Assembly: GCF_036492835.1 (NCBI RefSeq)
Contig: NZ_AP025314.1
Coordinates: 4,444,010 to 4,508,009, forward strand
Source: Fulvitalea axinellae
Lineage (GTDB): Bacteria; Bacteroidota; Bacteroidia; Cytophagales; Cyclobacteriaceae
Length of the DNA stretch: 64,000 nucleotides
Direction of reading: 5' to 3'
The translations under genes and the position numbers were made by a program. Numbering within the stretch: position 1 is the first letter of the stretch; every line of letters starts with the position of its first letter. The notes beneath the pieces are model-generated. The model did no database searches. It was not told the DNA's origin and saw only the letters and a list, made by a program, of their open reading frames with translations. Of this stretch, positions 16,722 to 26,658 are shown piece by piece.

Positions 16722-19619
16722 ATGACAAGAATCAACCTGCACGCTAAAGGCGCTTTTTCGCCACGGCATCTTGGTTCCGGAAACGAAGGGATTGACAGGA
16801 TGTTGGAGACCGTCGGAGTCGGTAATGTCGAGGAATTGATCGACCAAACCGTACCGGAAGCCATCAGACTCAAACAAGACCTGATGTTACCGGACGCGCT
16901 TAACGAAACCGAATTTTTGGAACAGTTTCGTAGCATCGCATCCAAGAACAAAATTTTCAAGTCCTTCATCGGCGCCGGCTACCATGACTGCCACACACCC
17001 ACGGTCATTCTCCGGAACATCTTGGAAAATCCGGGCTGGTATACGGCTTACACTCCTTACCAAGCGGAAATCGCCCAAGGCAGACTCGAAGCGCTAATCA
17101 ACTTCCAGACCATGGTCTCTGACTTGGCCGGCATGGATATCGCCAACGCGTCGCTCCTCGACGAGGGCACCGCCGCCGCGGAAGCCATGAGCATGTTCCT
17201 CGCGCTCCGCAAAGGAAAGAAGAAGAAGGGCAACGCCAACAAATTTTTCGTAGACAGCCGAGTGCTGCCCCAAACCCTCAGCGTAATGCGCAACCGCGCC
17301 TTGCCTATCGGTGTGGAACTCGTAATCGGCGACATCTCAACACTGGACCTGACGGACGAGGCGCTTTACGGCGTAATGTTCCAATACCCTGACAGCGACG
17401 GGGCCGTCACCAACCACAAAGAACTTATCGAGACGGCGCACGCCAACGAAGTGAAAGTAGCGGCCAGCGCTGACTTGCTCAGTCTCGCTATCCTGACGCC
17501 TCCGGGCGAAATGGGCGCCGACGCCGTAGTGGGCGTAGCGCAACGTTTCGGCGTACCGATGGGATACGGCGGACCACACGCAGGCTTCTTCGCAACTCGC
17601 GAAGACTACAAGCGACAGATTCCGGGCCGTATCATCGGCGTATCGAAAGACCGCCACGGCGACAAGGCTTACCGCATGGCCTTACAGACTCGCGAACAGC
17701 ACATCAAACGTGAGAAAGCCACTTCGAACATCTGTACTGCACAAGTACTTTTGGCCGTAATGGCCGGTATGTACGGCGTATACCACGGAGCCGATGGCGT
17801 TAAGAATATCGCTTTGCGTACCCACGGCCTTACCAAGGCTTTGGACAAAGGGCTCGCCTCATTGGGTTACGCCCAACTGAACGCCACTTTCTTCGATACA
17901 CTTAAAATCGAAGTGAGCGCCGAGGAAAAAGCCGAGATCCGTCGTGTGGCCGAAGAAAAGCAAGCGAACTTCCGCTACTTCGACACTAATCACATCGGTG
18001 TTTCTTTTGACGAAACAACTACGGTTAAGGAACTCGATCTCGTGTTGGGCATATTCGCCGACGTGGCCGAGAAAGGTTACGACCTGCAGGCCATCACCGA
18101 AGAGATCGACTTCGTGATGCCGGAAGGTCTTGCCCGTACTTCGGAGTATATGACTCACGAAGTATTCCAGCAGTACCACACCGAGCACGAAATGCTCCGC
18201 TACATCAAGCGCCTTGAGAACAAGGACTTGTCATTGACGCATTCGATGATTTCTCTCGGATCATGTACCATGAAGCTGAACGCCACTTCGGAAATGATCC
18301 CGGTGACTTGGCCTGAGCTTGGCAAGGTTCATCCGTTTGCGCCAGTGGATCAGGTACATGGCTACCGCGAAATCTTCAAAAACTTGGAAGCTTGGCTGAG
18401 CGAAATCACCGGTTTTGCCGGAACTTCCCTCCAGCCTAACTCGGGCGCCCAAGGCGAATTCGCCGGACTGATGGTTATCCGCGCTTACCACGAAAGCCGT
18501 GGCGAAGGGCACCGTAATATCGCCATCATCCCGACTTCGGCCCACGGAACCAACCCTGCCAGCGCCGTAATGGCCGGTATGAAAGTAGTTCTCGTAAACT
18601 GCGACGACCACGGCAACATTGACGTGGAAGACCTCCGCGCCAAAGCCGAAGAGCATAAAGACAACCTTTCTTCTTTGATGATCACTTACCCGAGTACGCA
18701 CGGCGTGTTCGAGGAGAGCGTCATCGAAATTTGCGATATCATCCACCAAAACGGCGGACAGGTATATATGGACGGCGCCAACATGAACGCCCAGGTAGGC
18801 TTGACCAGCCCGGGCAACATCGGGGCGGACGTTTGTCACCTGAACCTCCACAAAACATTCTGCATCCCTCACGGCGGCGGCGGACCGGGCGTAGGCCCAA
18901 TCGGCGTAGCCAAGCACCTCGTGCCGTTCTTGCCGGGCAACCCGCTCGTGCCGGAAGCAGGCGGAGAGCAGGCTATCGAATCCATCTCGGCGGCACCTTG
19001 GGGCAGCGCCAGCATCTTGCCTATCTCATACGCCTACATCGCAATGATGGGACCCGACGGCTTGACGCAAGCTACCAAAACCGCAATCCTGAACGCCAAC
19101 TACATCAAGGCCCGCCTTGAGGAAGCCTACCCGATCCTTTACACCGGCGCCAACGGACGTTGCGCTCACGAAATGATCGTGGACTTCCGCCAGTTCAAGG
19201 AATTCGGTATTGAGGTAGAGGACATTGCCAAACGTTTGATGGACTACGGCTTCCACGCTCCGACCGTCTCGTTCCCGGTACCGGGCACGTTGATGATCGA
19301 GCCGACGGAAAGTGAGTCAATCGAGGAATTGGACCGCTTCTGCGAAGCGTTGTTGGCTATCCGTATCGAGATCCGCGAAGTAGCCGAAGGCGCCGCCGAC
19401 GCTACGGACAACGTATTGAAGAATGCGCCGCACACTGTGGACACGATCACCGCCGACACGTGGAACCACTCTTACAGCCGAGAGAAAGCCGCTTACCCGC
19501 TCGGGTTCGTTCGCGAGAACAAGTTCTGGCCGTCGGTAGCCCGCGTGGATAACGCCTACGGCGACCGTAACCTCTACTGCTCGTGCATCCCGGTAAGCGA
19601 CTACGCCGAAGTGGAGTAA
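16722..19619 (+). CDS. gcvP: Glycine dehydrogenase (decarboxylating), P protein
   Basis: Pyridoxal-phosphate P protein of the glycine cleavage system, 965 aa, the single-chain form. It decarboxylates glycine and passes the aminomethyl group to lipoylated GcvH. The N-terminal half begins FSPRHLGSGNEGIDRML and contains YTPYQAEIAQGRLEALINFQ. The C-terminal half holds SLGSCTMKLNATSEM and the cofactor lysine K711 in LNLHKTFCIPHGGGGPG. Length and motif order are those of full-length GcvP. gcvT and gcvH are not adjacent. A bidirectional terminator follows. Confidence 0.98.
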   Translation: MTRINLHAKGAFSPRHLGSGNEGIDRMLETVGVGNVEELIDQTVPEAIRLKQDLMLPDALNETEFLEQFRSIASKNKIFKSFIGAGYHDCHTPTVILRNILENPGWYTAYTPYQAEIAQGRLEALINFQTMVSDLAGMDIANASLLDEGTAAAEAMSMFLALRKGKKKKGNANKFFVDSRVLPQTLSVMRNRALPIGVELVIGDISTLDLTDEALYGVMFQYPDSDGAVTNHKELIETAHANEVKVAASADLLSLAILTPPGEMGADAVVGVAQRFGVPMGYGGPHAGFFATREDYKRQIPGRIIGVSKDRHGDKAYRMALQTREQHIKREKATSNICTAQVLLAVMAGMYGVYHGADGVKNIALRTHGLTKALDKGLASLGYAQLNATFFDTLKIEVSAEEKAEIRRVAEEKQANFRYFDTNHIGVSFDETTTVKELDLVLGIFADVAEKGYDLQAITEEIDFVMPEGLARTSEYMTHEVFQQYHTEHEMLRYIKRLENKDLSLTHSMISLGSCTMKLNATSEMIPVTWPELGKVHPFAPVDQVHGYREIFKNLEAWLSEITGFAGTSLQPNSGAQGEFAGLMVIRAYHESRGEGHRNIAIIPTSAHGTNPASAVMAGMKVVLVNCDDHGNIDVEDLRAKAEEHKDNLSSLMITYPSTHGVFEESVIEICDIIHQNGGQVYMDGANMNAQVGLTSPGNIGADVCHLNLHKTFCIPHGGGGPGVGPIGVAKHLVPFLPGNPLVPEAGGEQAIESISAAPWGSASILPISYAYIAMMGPDGLTQATKTAILNANYIKARLEEAYPILYTGANGRCAHEMIVDFRQFKEFGIEVEDIAKRLMDYGFHAPTVSFPVPGTLMIEPTESESIEELDRFCEALLAIRIEIREVAEGAADATDNVLKNAPHTVDTITADTWNHSYSREKAAYPLGFVRENKFWPSVARVDNAYGDRNLYCSCIPVSDYAEVE

Positions 19620-19716
19620 GATAATTTGAGTAAAGGGTAAAGAGTATAAAGTAAATAGACTGCGTGAATGCTTTGGCAATCATTTAGGTCTTGAAACCTT
19701 TACTGGATAGAAATTG

Positions 19717-19743
19717 AAAGAGGCCCTGCTATGGGGCCTCTTT
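19717..19743. terminator. Bidirectional intrinsic terminator
   Basis: A perfect 10-bp stem AAAGAGGCCC/GGGCCTCTTT with a 7-base loop lies between the convergent gcvP and sulfatase genes. Its A/T ends serve both directions. Confidence 0.88.
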
Positions 19744-19761
19744 CTGTTTGGAATATTTTTT

Positions 19762-21180
19762 CTATTGCGCTTCCACCCTTTCAGGTTGCACCAAAGGGTA
19801 TTCCTTATCATACAGCTTCAGGTTTCTTTCTTTCCACTCAGCCCCTTCCAAGAAAACCGGATGCGGCAAGCTCACGTCCCAATCGCCGAGCTTTTTGAGC
19901 ATACGTTCCGTGCGTTCCAGATTCTTTAGGGAAACGTTCCTCTGCTCTGAAATGTCCGTAGGCAGGTGGAACAGCAACGGCAAACGGTCCGGCAGGCGGA
20001 CCAGCTTCCAGTCGCCTTCGCGGATGGCGGCGTTGAAGGTAAAGCGCCACAGCAAAGTCTCGTGCGGGGGCTCTGTCTTTTCTCCCAAAACATAAGGCAT
20101 AAGGTTTACGCCGTCGAATGTGGCGTCGGCCTTGCCACCCGCCAAGGCTACGAACGTAGGCGTAAGATCAAGTGACGATACCGGATTGGCGTAGCGCCCG
20201 CCCTTGGGCAAAGTGCCCGGCCAACTCACGGCAAACGGAACGCGGATACCGCCTTCGAGCAAAATCCCCTTTTGCCCGTTGTAAGGCGCGTTGACCGAAG
20301 CGTTATGGTTCACCGGTCCGCCGTTGTCGCTAAGAAACACCACTACGGTATTCTTGCGCAGGCCGTTGTCTTTCACGGCTTTCATAATCTTGCCCACGTT
20401 GATATCCAGACGATGGACCATAGCCGCGTAGGTCCGGCGGTGTTTGTCCTTAATATGCCCGAACAGCTTCAAATCCGCCTCGGTGGCGTGCATTGGGGCG
20501 TGCGGGGCGTTAAACGACGCGAACAGAAAAAACGGCTCGTCGCGGTGGCGCTTTACGAAGTCAACGCACTCGTCACCTTTGTCGTCGGTGATATAGGTGA
20601 TGGGCGCGGGCGTTTTGTAATTGCACTCTATAGGGCTGAGATAACGCTTGCCGTTCGGCTCGGACTTGAAGTAGTGGTGTCCGCCGCCAGTGTATCCCCA
20701 AAACTCCCGAAAACCGCGCTTGGTCGGGTGAAACTGCGGTCGGTCACCCAAATGCCACTTGCCCACCAAGCCCGTAACATAACCCAAAGCGGAGAGCCTG
20801 TCGGCCACGGTGGTCTCGGTAAGGGGAAGGCCAAGGTATTCGGGATCAAAACCCGTTTGGCTAAAGCCGATATTGTTGTCGTGCCCGAAAGCCACTTGGT
20901 TGCGGCCCGTCAGCATGCCGGCCCGCGAAGGGCTGCATACCGGCGAAGACACGTAGCCCTCGGTAAAAGTGACGCCCGAAGCCGCCAACCTGTCGATATT
21001 CGGCGTGGCGATCTGCTTACTGCCGTTCATACTCAAATCGGCGAAGCCCAGATCATCGGCCAAAATCAGTATAAAGTTGGGCCTGCCGGACGGTTTGCGT
21101 TTCTTTCCCCCGTCCTTGGCCCGGACCGGGGCCGTAAAGGAAAGCCAAAAAAAGGCCGCCAAAAGTAATGCGCGTATCAT
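19762..21180 (-). CDS. Secreted arylsulfatase (formylglycine type)
   Basis: Type I sulfatase of 472 aa with a signal peptide (MIRALLLAAFFWLSFTAPVRA). C82 in the CSPSR motif is the residue converted to formylglycine; the following AGMLTGR completes the signature. Metal ligands are visible in LILADDLGFADL (DD pair) and in the later FLSDNGG. Maturation needs a formylglycine-generating enzyme or anSME, which is not in this window. It probably desulfates an exported polysaccharide or glycosaminoglycan, but the substrate cannot be read. Its leader contains a perfect palindrome (21202-21225) after a consensus -7 element. Confidence 0.92.
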   Translation of the reverse strand: MIRALLLAAFFWLSFTAPVRAKDGGKKRKPSGRPNFILILADDLGFADLSMNGSKQIATPNIDRLAASGVTFTEGYVSSPVCSPSRAGMLTGRNQVAFGHDNNIGFSQTGFDPEYLGLPLTETTVADRLSALGYVTGLVGKWHLGDRPQFHPTKRGFREFWGYTGGGHHYFKSEPNGKRYLSPIECNYKTPAPITYITDDKGDECVDFVKRHRDEPFFLFASFNAPHAPMHATEADLKLFGHIKDKHRRTYAAMVHRLDINVGKIMKAVKDNGLRKNTVVVFLSDNGGPVNHNASVNAPYNGQKGILLEGGIRVPFAVSWPGTLPKGGRYANPVSSLDLTPTFVALAGGKADATFDGVNLMPYVLGEKTEPPHETLLWRFTFNAAIREGDWKLVRLPDRLPLLFHLPTDISEQRNVSLKNLERTERMLKKLGDWDVSLPHPVFLEGAEWKERNLKLYDKEYPLVQPERVEAQ

Positions 21181-21201
21181 AATGTCGTGTTGAAGTAAAA
21201 G

Positions 21202-21225
21202 GCTGACAAACGGTCGTTTGTCAGC
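21202..21225 (-). promoter_or_regulatory. Perfect inverted repeat in sulfatase leader
   Basis: GCTGACAAAC and GTTTGTCAGC, a perfect 10-bp inverted repeat with a 4-base spacer, 22-45 bp upstream of the sulfatase ATG and downstream of the -7 element at 21293. It could be an operator or an RNA hairpin controlling ribosome access. Confidence 0.5.
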
Positions 21226-21292
21226 TAAAAGTTTTTCCTAAGTTAGAACTTCATCCCCCATTTGCCCATCCCAAAACTTTCCTTAACTGTCA

Positions 21293-21300
21293 CAAATGTA
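21293..21300 (-). promoter_or_regulatory. -7 element for sulfatase gene
   Basis: Minus-strand TACATTTG fits TAnnTTTG exactly and equals the element of the tRNA promoter. No good -33 TTTG lies 19-20 bp upstream, so the promoter may need an activator. The leader would be about 110 nt. Confidence 0.45.
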
Positions 21301-21428
21301 GTTTCGGGACATTTTAATGAAAATCCCCCTATCCCGACCCCGTGTAACAAAACAGCAAGATCGGTCAAGTCCCCTTAAAAACGGCGCGCTACCTTTCGGA
21401 TATACTTAACTTCTTAACCGCCCGAAAG

Positions 21429-22496
21429 ATGAAAAAGAAAAAAGCCTACATCGCTTTGGCCGTATTGGGAATCCTTGGCATCGCTGGTTACTTTTTGGTT
21501 TCCACGCTGTTTTCCGGTCCCTTGTATTCGGTAGGGGAACTCACCGAATCCCCAAGGTACGCCCACTTACTGAAAGCCTGCGACAAAACCGACAAAGCTA
21601 ACCATTTCGTGCTCAACGACGACATCTCCATTTATTACCAAAAATACGGCGAAGGCAAACCGGCGCTGGTAATACACGGTGGCCCAGGAATACCGCCTTC
21701 CGGAGAGTGGCCGGGATTAGACCGGCTCACGTCCAGTTACGCCATGCACTATTACCACCAACGCGGATGCGGACAATCCACCCGGCCGTTTGACACCTTC
21801 GAATCGGGAAATTTTTTCGAGAACATGAAACTCTTGGACGAAAACTTAGGCATTCCCGCCCAATTGGCCGACATCGAGCAAATCAGAAAAAAACTGGGCA
21901 CGGAAAAAATCACGCTGATAGGGCATTCTTTCGGCGGTTTTCTAGCCAGTCTATACGCTTCGGAATTCCCCGATAATGTCGAAGCCCTAGTCCTTATCGC
22001 TCCCGCGTCCGTACTGCGTATGCCCGTCGAGGGTGAAGACCTTTTCGGAACCGTCAGGTCCAAGCTTCCCGAAAACGAGAAAAAGAACTTCGACCTTTAC
22101 CTCGAAAGGTTTTTCGACTTCGGTTCCCTTTTCGAAAAATCCGAAAGCGAACTGGCAAAACTCCACAGCGAATTCATACCCTACTACCAAATGGCCACGG
22201 GCATGCCTGTCGGCGGACACGTTGAAGGAATAGGCGGCTGGCACCAGTTCGCATGCTATATAAGCATGGGCAAAAAACACGATTACTCCAAGAGCTTGGC
22301 TAATATCAAAGCGCCCACGCTTATTCTTCACGGCGACAAGGACCTAAGCAAACCCGAAAGCGTAAAACTATACAGGGAGAATATCCCCGGAAACCGTTTT
22401 GAGCTGATCCGTGGCGCCGGACACTTTATCTTCGCCGACAGACCTAATGAGCTTTACCAAACCGTTTCGGAATTTCTGTCTTCCGCCGGAAACTAA
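21429..22496 (+). CDS. Alpha/beta hydrolase, proline iminopeptidase-like
   Basis: 355-residue alpha/beta hydrolase of the S33 type. An N-terminal transmembrane anchor (residues 5-27) precedes a catalytic domain with the oxyanion-hole segment VIHGGPGIPPSGEW and YYHQRGCGQSTRP, typical of proline iminopeptidases. The nucleophile elbow is GHSFGG. The likely acid is in LILHGDKDLSKP and the histidine in RGAGHFIFADRP. It therefore probably cleaves N-terminal prolines from short peptides, or an ester, on the periplasmic side. It is monocistronic and ends at a shared bidirectional terminator. Confidence 0.85.
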   Translation: MKKKKAYIALAVLGILGIAGYFLVSTLFSGPLYSVGELTESPRYAHLLKACDKTDKANHFVLNDDISIYYQKYGEGKPALVIHGGPGIPPSGEWPGLDRLTSSYAMHYYHQRGCGQSTRPFDTFESGNFFENMKLLDENLGIPAQLADIEQIRKKLGTEKITLIGHSFGGFLASLYASEFPDNVEALVLIAPASVLRMPVEGEDLFGTVRSKLPENEKKNFDLYLERFFDFGSLFEKSESELAKLHSEFIPYYQMATGMPVGGHVEGIGGWHQFACYISMGKKHDYSKSLANIKAPTLILHGDKDLSKPESVKLYRENIPGNRFELIRGAGHFIFADRPNELYQTVSEFLSSAGN

Positions 22497-22505
22497 AGCA
22501 TAACA

Positions 22506-22543
22506 AAACCGGCACCGAACCTTTTGGCTCACGGTGTCGGTTT
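22506..22543. terminator. Bidirectional intrinsic terminator
   Basis: Stem AAACCGGCACCG/CGGTGTCGGTTT (one mismatch), 14-base loop, with A/T-rich shoulders, between the convergent hydrolase and methyltransferase genes. Confidence 0.8.
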
Positions 22544-22554
22544 CTTTCGCCTAA

Positions 22555-23538
22555 TTACTTAATGGCCTCTATCGAGAATAGAAAACCCTCATGCGTGTGG
22601 TTCAGTTTGTCTTCCCACAATACGGGACTGACACTCTGATAAGGTTGCGTGAAATACACTTCGGAAAATCCCAACCCTTTTATGTACTCATATAATTCCT
22701 CTTTCGAAAAATAGTCTGCGTTATGTTGGTGCGGTTGCCTTTTGGCTTTGTCAACATATCCCTCCTTCAACACTTTGTAAACATCTCCCGTTCGGCGCTC
22801 TTTTAACTCGTCCATCAAGCCCGAAGCCTCTCCATGGCGTTCCTTCACCGCCGAAAGCGTGGATGTCGCGTTGTGAAACAGAAAACCATCGGAAGGGGAG
22901 AAAGCCACACGGTTAGACGGTTCCTCATCGCTTCTTACTACATATTCACCATCTTGCCCAAACTCGGCGGACACTTTACCTTTATGCTTTTTGATAAACG
23001 CGTCCAGCTCCATATGGCTTTCCCTGCATTCGAAGGGGATTTTGGGAGACAAAAGACCGTGTCGCAACAGACGCAAACCATATTCGTAACAGTGGACTTT
23101 GGAGTGGAACACTCCGCCCTTCTTAAGCGCCTTGAAAGCCTCTTTGCAAAAATTCTTCGTCGCCTCTTTCGAGATATGCTCAATCACAAACGAGCTGAAA
23201 ATAACCTCGGCCATATCACGCTCCAAGGGCAACGGTTCCAAAGACTCCAAATCAAAGAAAATATCGATCCCGCTTTTCTCGTAGTCGCTCGTTTTCAGGT
23301 CCACGTATGACCAAAAACCGAAACGGCTCCTCTGACTGCCCGCCCCTATATTGTAAAAGCGTTTCTGCCGAAGGCTTTCTTCCGGATAAAAATTACGGAT
23401 AGACTTTTCCAAAAACTCGAACCGGAGCAACAGGTGTTTCACCTTCACGTTTGTCGAAAAAAAACGACGGCAAAAATTGCGGACCGCTGGCGACCGCTGG
23501 ATAGATACGGTAAGTACCTTGTCAAACAAAGACTGCAT
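22555..23538 (-). CDS. SAM-dependent methyltransferase-like protein
   Basis: 327-residue protein with a class I methyltransferase core. RFYNIGAGSQRSRFGFWSYVDL is a degenerate motif I (GxG). FSSFVIEHISKEATKNFCKEAFKALKKGG is the usual post-II/motif III pattern of methyltransferase type 11 and 12 domains. The C-terminal third (ELKERRTGDVYKVLKEGY) is unassigned, and LGFSEVYFTQPYQSVSP resembles the terminal strand. There is no signal peptide. Such proteins often sit in surface-glycan loci, but nothing of that sort adjoins it. Confidence 0.75.
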   Translation of the reverse strand: MQSLFDKVLTVSIQRSPAVRNFCRRFFSTNVKVKHLLLRFEFLEKSIRNFYPEESLRQKRFYNIGAGSQRSRFGFWSYVDLKTSDYEKSGIDIFFDLESLEPLPLERDMAEVIFSSFVIEHISKEATKNFCKEAFKALKKGGVFHSKVHCYEYGLRLLRHGLLSPKIPFECRESHMELDAFIKKHKGKVSAEFGQDGEYVVRSDEEPSNRVAFSPSDGFLFHNATSTLSAVKERHGEASGLMDELKERRTGDVYKVLKEGYVDKAKRQPHQHNADYFSKEELYEYIKGLGFSEVYFTQPYQSVSPVLWEDKLNHTHEGFLFSIEAIK

Positions 23539-23779
23539 AGCTTACACTTATATCGTACAGAGTAGATGGCAAAGCGTAAGACTCCTTAAAAATCATATTC
23601 CCGAAGCCTTAACTAATTCACCCCATGTACTTAGTAAAAAACAACACTCATAAAAATGAAGAATCAAACTAATGTAAATCAGGCAAATATTAAAGCATCG
23701 ATAGGGTAAAAAGAGAAATAAAAAGCCAAAGAAAAAATACCAGCATCGGGTCCAAAATCCCGACACCGGCGAGAATCTT

Positions 23780-24865
23780 TTATTTTTTCAGGTTCACGAC
23801 AAAAATCACAGGATTGGATTCCTCCGTCACACCGTCGATTTTGCCCTCAAGGTCATGGCCCCATTGATAAAAGTAGAGTTTATTGTCCGTCACGTCCAAT
23901 GGCAAAAGCATCAGTGGCGTTTCTGACCATTCGGGCACCGAGAACCCGTTCACCAAATTAAACTCCTTGCCCGTTTTCATATCCCGGCAATACATTCTCG
24001 ATTTGCGTTCGTACATATAAGACGAAAACAGGTACCGTTCCGTACGGAAAAGGTTCATAAGGCTTATCGCTCTGTTTTCTCCACGACCCTTCTCCCCGAA
24101 ATCCAACAAAACGCTCGCCTTCAGCTTTCTGTTCTTTAACTGAAACAAGGTGTCGTTCTGTCCTAATTCGCGAACCATTACAGGGGCGAAAACATAATCA
24201 TTGCCCCCTGCGGAAGCGAAATACTGTGTTCCCGCCGGACCTACGGAAACCACCATCTTCGGCGTGTGCACCTTGTTTACCGAAAGGCTGTCGATTATCG
24301 TTCCCTTACTGTCGTAACTGTGAAGGTTGTAAACATTGTATTGCTTCCCTTCCGACTTCACACCAAATTCTTTGCTGAACACTCTCAAGACTCCGTCTTT
24401 GTAATGTATAAACTCACCGAACCCTCCAGTGGGAAAAGACCCCATAAAAGCCCCGTCGAAGCTATAGGCCATTACCTTCTTCCTCGATAGCATATACACC
24501 ATTTCGTCCTTGGGCGACACGGCAAAATCGGAGAAACGGTTGCCGTACTCGCCCGGCCCTTTGCCCGGCTTTCCGATTTGCCTGAGAAATTTCCCTTTAC
24601 GGTCAAACTGAAAAAGCTTCGTTCTGGCGCTGGCTACAAAGAGGTAGTCCGGAGTAACCTTCGCCTGCATCCACTTGCCCACCATACAGGAATCGGCGGT
24701 TTCCAGAGGGATTACCTCCACATTCTCGGCAATCTCCGTAATATCGGCCGGTGCCGTGTTGTCGGGATCCACTGGAAATACGGAAAAGCCTTTGTCGGCC
24801 TCGGAGCTACAGGCCCCAAACAGAATCGCAATCAAAAAAAGTAGCGGTAGTCTTTTGCTTAGCAT
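23780..24865 (-). CDS. 6-bladed beta-propeller lipoprotein
   Basis: 361-residue lipoprotein with signal MLSKRLPLLFLIAILFGACSS (lipobox cysteine near 19). It is followed by the Bacteroidota 6-bladed beta-propeller family pattern: AENVEVIPLETADSCMVG, then DYLFVASARTKLFQFDRKGKFLRQIGKPGKGPGEY, which is the characteristic blade with GxGPGEY. NHL-like repeats continue to the end. Members are surface or periplasmic proteins of unknown function. It lies upstream of two other small lipoproteins read in the same direction but separated by gaps over 130 bp. Confidence 0.88.
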   Translation of the reverse strand: MLSKRLPLLFLIAILFGACSSEADKGFSVFPVDPDNTAPADITEIAENVEVIPLETADSCMVGKWMQAKVTPDYLFVASARTKLFQFDRKGKFLRQIGKPGKGPGEYGNRFSDFAVSPKDEMVYMLSRKKVMAYSFDGAFMGSFPTGGFGEFIHYKDGVLRVFSKEFGVKSEGKQYNVYNLHSYDSKGTIIDSLSVNKVHTPKMVVSVGPAGTQYFASAGGNDYVFAPVMVRELGQNDTLFQLKNRKLKASVLLDFGEKGRGENRAISLMNLFRTERYLFSSYMYERKSRMYCRDMKTGKEFNLVNGFSVPEWSETPLMLLPLDVTDNKLYFYQWGHDLEGKIDGVTEESNPVIFVVNLKK

Positions 24866-25002
24866 AGGTAACGTTTGTTAATGAGTGGGTAAAAGGCGGA
24901 ATCCCCGCACTTTGAAAAATTATGAAGACGGGCCAACAACCCGTCTCCAGTATGACAAATCAACGGCCGAAACGTAACAAGGCCAAGACAATAAAATCTC
25001 TG

Positions 25003-25476
25003 TCACTGTTTTGTCAACTCATCCAACTCCACGTCCATCCGCTTCCATATTTCGTTAAAAGGGTTATTAGTCCCCTCCACAAACATATAGTCGCCCTCTA
25101 TCCGAAACTTGAACGTATTCTCCTTGCCTATAAGCATCCGGAGTTTTGGCATAACATAGCCCACCTTCTCCACATAAGTGCTGTCCTTTAGCGTATACGA
25201 GCCCACTATCTCGCAATTACACAGCTTGTCGGGATCCAATACGTTTACCACCACAAAATCCTTCTCAGTAAACACTTTGAACCGTCTCAGCCCTTCCTTA
25301 CGGTAATAGTTGTTGATAGGTACGCTATCTTTGCCACAGTGTTGCCACGTACCCACCAAAGGACTTCCCGAAGATTCTTCACTATTGATTGCATCCTCTC
25401 CGCCACAACCATAAATCGCAAGGCTGGCCAAAGCCAAAACCGCAAACGCTACGAAAACCAGTTTGATTTTTTTCAT
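25003..25476 (-). CDS. Small lipoprotein, unknown function
   Basis: 157 aa. The signal MKKIKLVFVAFAVLALASLAIYGC predicts a lipoprotein. The mature part (PLVGTWQHCGKDSVPINNYYRKEGLRRFKVFTEKDFVVV) has the look of a lipocalin-like domain, in which a GTW motif begins a beta-barrel, followed by strands ending FRIEGDYMFVEGTNNPF. I cannot name a closer family. It stands among other lipoprotein genes. Confidence 0.6.
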   Translation of the reverse strand: MKKIKLVFVAFAVLALASLAIYGCGGEDAINSEESSGSPLVGTWQHCGKDSVPINNYYRKEGLRRFKVFTEKDFVVVNVLDPDKLCNCEIVGSYTLKDSTYVEKVGYVMPKLRMLIGKENTFKFRIEGDYMFVEGTNNPFNEIWKRMDVELDELTKQ

Positions 25477-25698
25477 TCCAAAAATTATTTAAATCCGAAA
25501 AATAAATGGCGACACAAAAAGACTGCCCTCCCCAAAAAACACACGCAAGCGACACCACGGAGGAAACAAGCGCCCAGCGCTCGAAAAACGTAAAGCCGTC
25601 CCAAAAAAATCAACTCGCATAACCGGCTTCCGCACTAAAGGCGCTCACAAATTAGCACAAAAAACGAGTTTTCAAAAGCCCGGCCAATTCTTGCGTCT

Positions 25699-26502
25699 TT
25701 AGCGGGACACCCGCCCAAACCAGCTCTCTTTCAAATTATTGGGAGGCTTATTGAAGGAAGCTCCTTCAATCCTCTCCCTGGAATACTTAACCGTATCCGC
25801 CATCTCCTCGTTGTACACGATCCGATTCTTTGTCAGGTATATTCCAATACTGTCACTCTCATAACGCACAAGGTGTTCGGATACGGAACTTTCCAATCCA
25901 CGCTCAAACTCCGCTTGGTCCCATACGTCATGAAATACCTTGCGGTAAATCCAACGCTTACCGTTAACGTCACGAAACGAAATGGCCAACTCGTACGAAC
26001 CGCTTTCGACACAATCGCCGAAGAGACTTTCCACCTTGACAAGCGAACTGTCCAGAAACAAGTAATATTCCTCGTCACAGCCCTTCAAACCTCCCGCTAC
26101 CGTATCCTTACCAAACAGAAAATACGCCGTGTGCGGATCGGAGTACTCTCCTTCATAATTCTCCAAAAGCCTAGTCTCCTTCTTCCAAATAGCCGTATCC
26201 TCGCCCTTAAGGTTGAATATCGATAACGTGTCGTAGCCGGAGCGGGACAAGTCATATTCGAGAAACAACGACATTAGCGAATCGAAGGCCGGGACCAATT
26301 CCGCCCCAACAACAACGGTGTCGGGCTTTCCATTCTTGGAGTCCCGCTCCATAATCTTAGGTTTTATTGAGAGTTCCCGGTCCGGCTCAGGCGCAACATC
26401 ACGCTTTATTTCGACAGCCTTACTTTCTTCGTTTCCTCCCTTATCAGATGGTCCGCACCCAAAAAGCGTAATCACCACAAAAAACACCCTTAATTTGTTC
26501 AT
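25699..26502 (-). CDS. Hypothetical lipoprotein
   Basis: 267 aa. A short signal (MNKLRVFFVVITLFGCGPS) has a lipobox cysteine at residue 16, followed by a charged, probably disordered linker and a beta-rich domain (about 70-240) with repeated acidic and aromatic stretches (AYFLFGKDTVAGGLKGCDEEYYLFLDSSLVKVESLF). No family was recognised. It ends close to the edge of the accessory stretch and is divergent from the effector-like gene at 26659. Confidence 0.6.
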   Translation of the reverse strand: MNKLRVFFVVITLFGCGPSDKGGNEESKAVEIKRDVAPEPDRELSIKPKIMERDSKNGKPDTVVVGAELVPAFDSLMSLFLEYDLSRSGYDTLSIFNLKGEDTAIWKKETRLLENYEGEYSDPHTAYFLFGKDTVAGGLKGCDEEYYLFLDSSLVKVESLFGDCVESGSYELAISFRDVNGKRWIYRKVFHDVWDQAEFERGLESSVSEHLVRYESDSIGIYLTKNRIVYNEEMADTVKYSRERIEGASFNKPPNNLKESWFGRVSR

Positions 26503-26606
26503 GCGTTTAATATCCGGAAATAACCGGAAAGCTCAAAGACGGAAAAGTAACAAAAAAATACCGTATAAAAACATCTAACACTTCCCCTAAAACTCTCATC
26601 GGCAAC

Positions 26607-26618
26607 AATTTGCAAATT
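26607..26618. repeat. 12-bp perfect palindrome
   Basis: AATTTGCAAATT, self-complementary, in the divergent gap between the lipoprotein gene (start 26502) and the effector-like gene (start 26659). It is a possible operator; nothing else supports it. Confidence 0.3.
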
Positions 26619-26658
26619 CGGCAAGTTGATTTTTTGTTCTGAGAAGAGGAAGGCGAAG

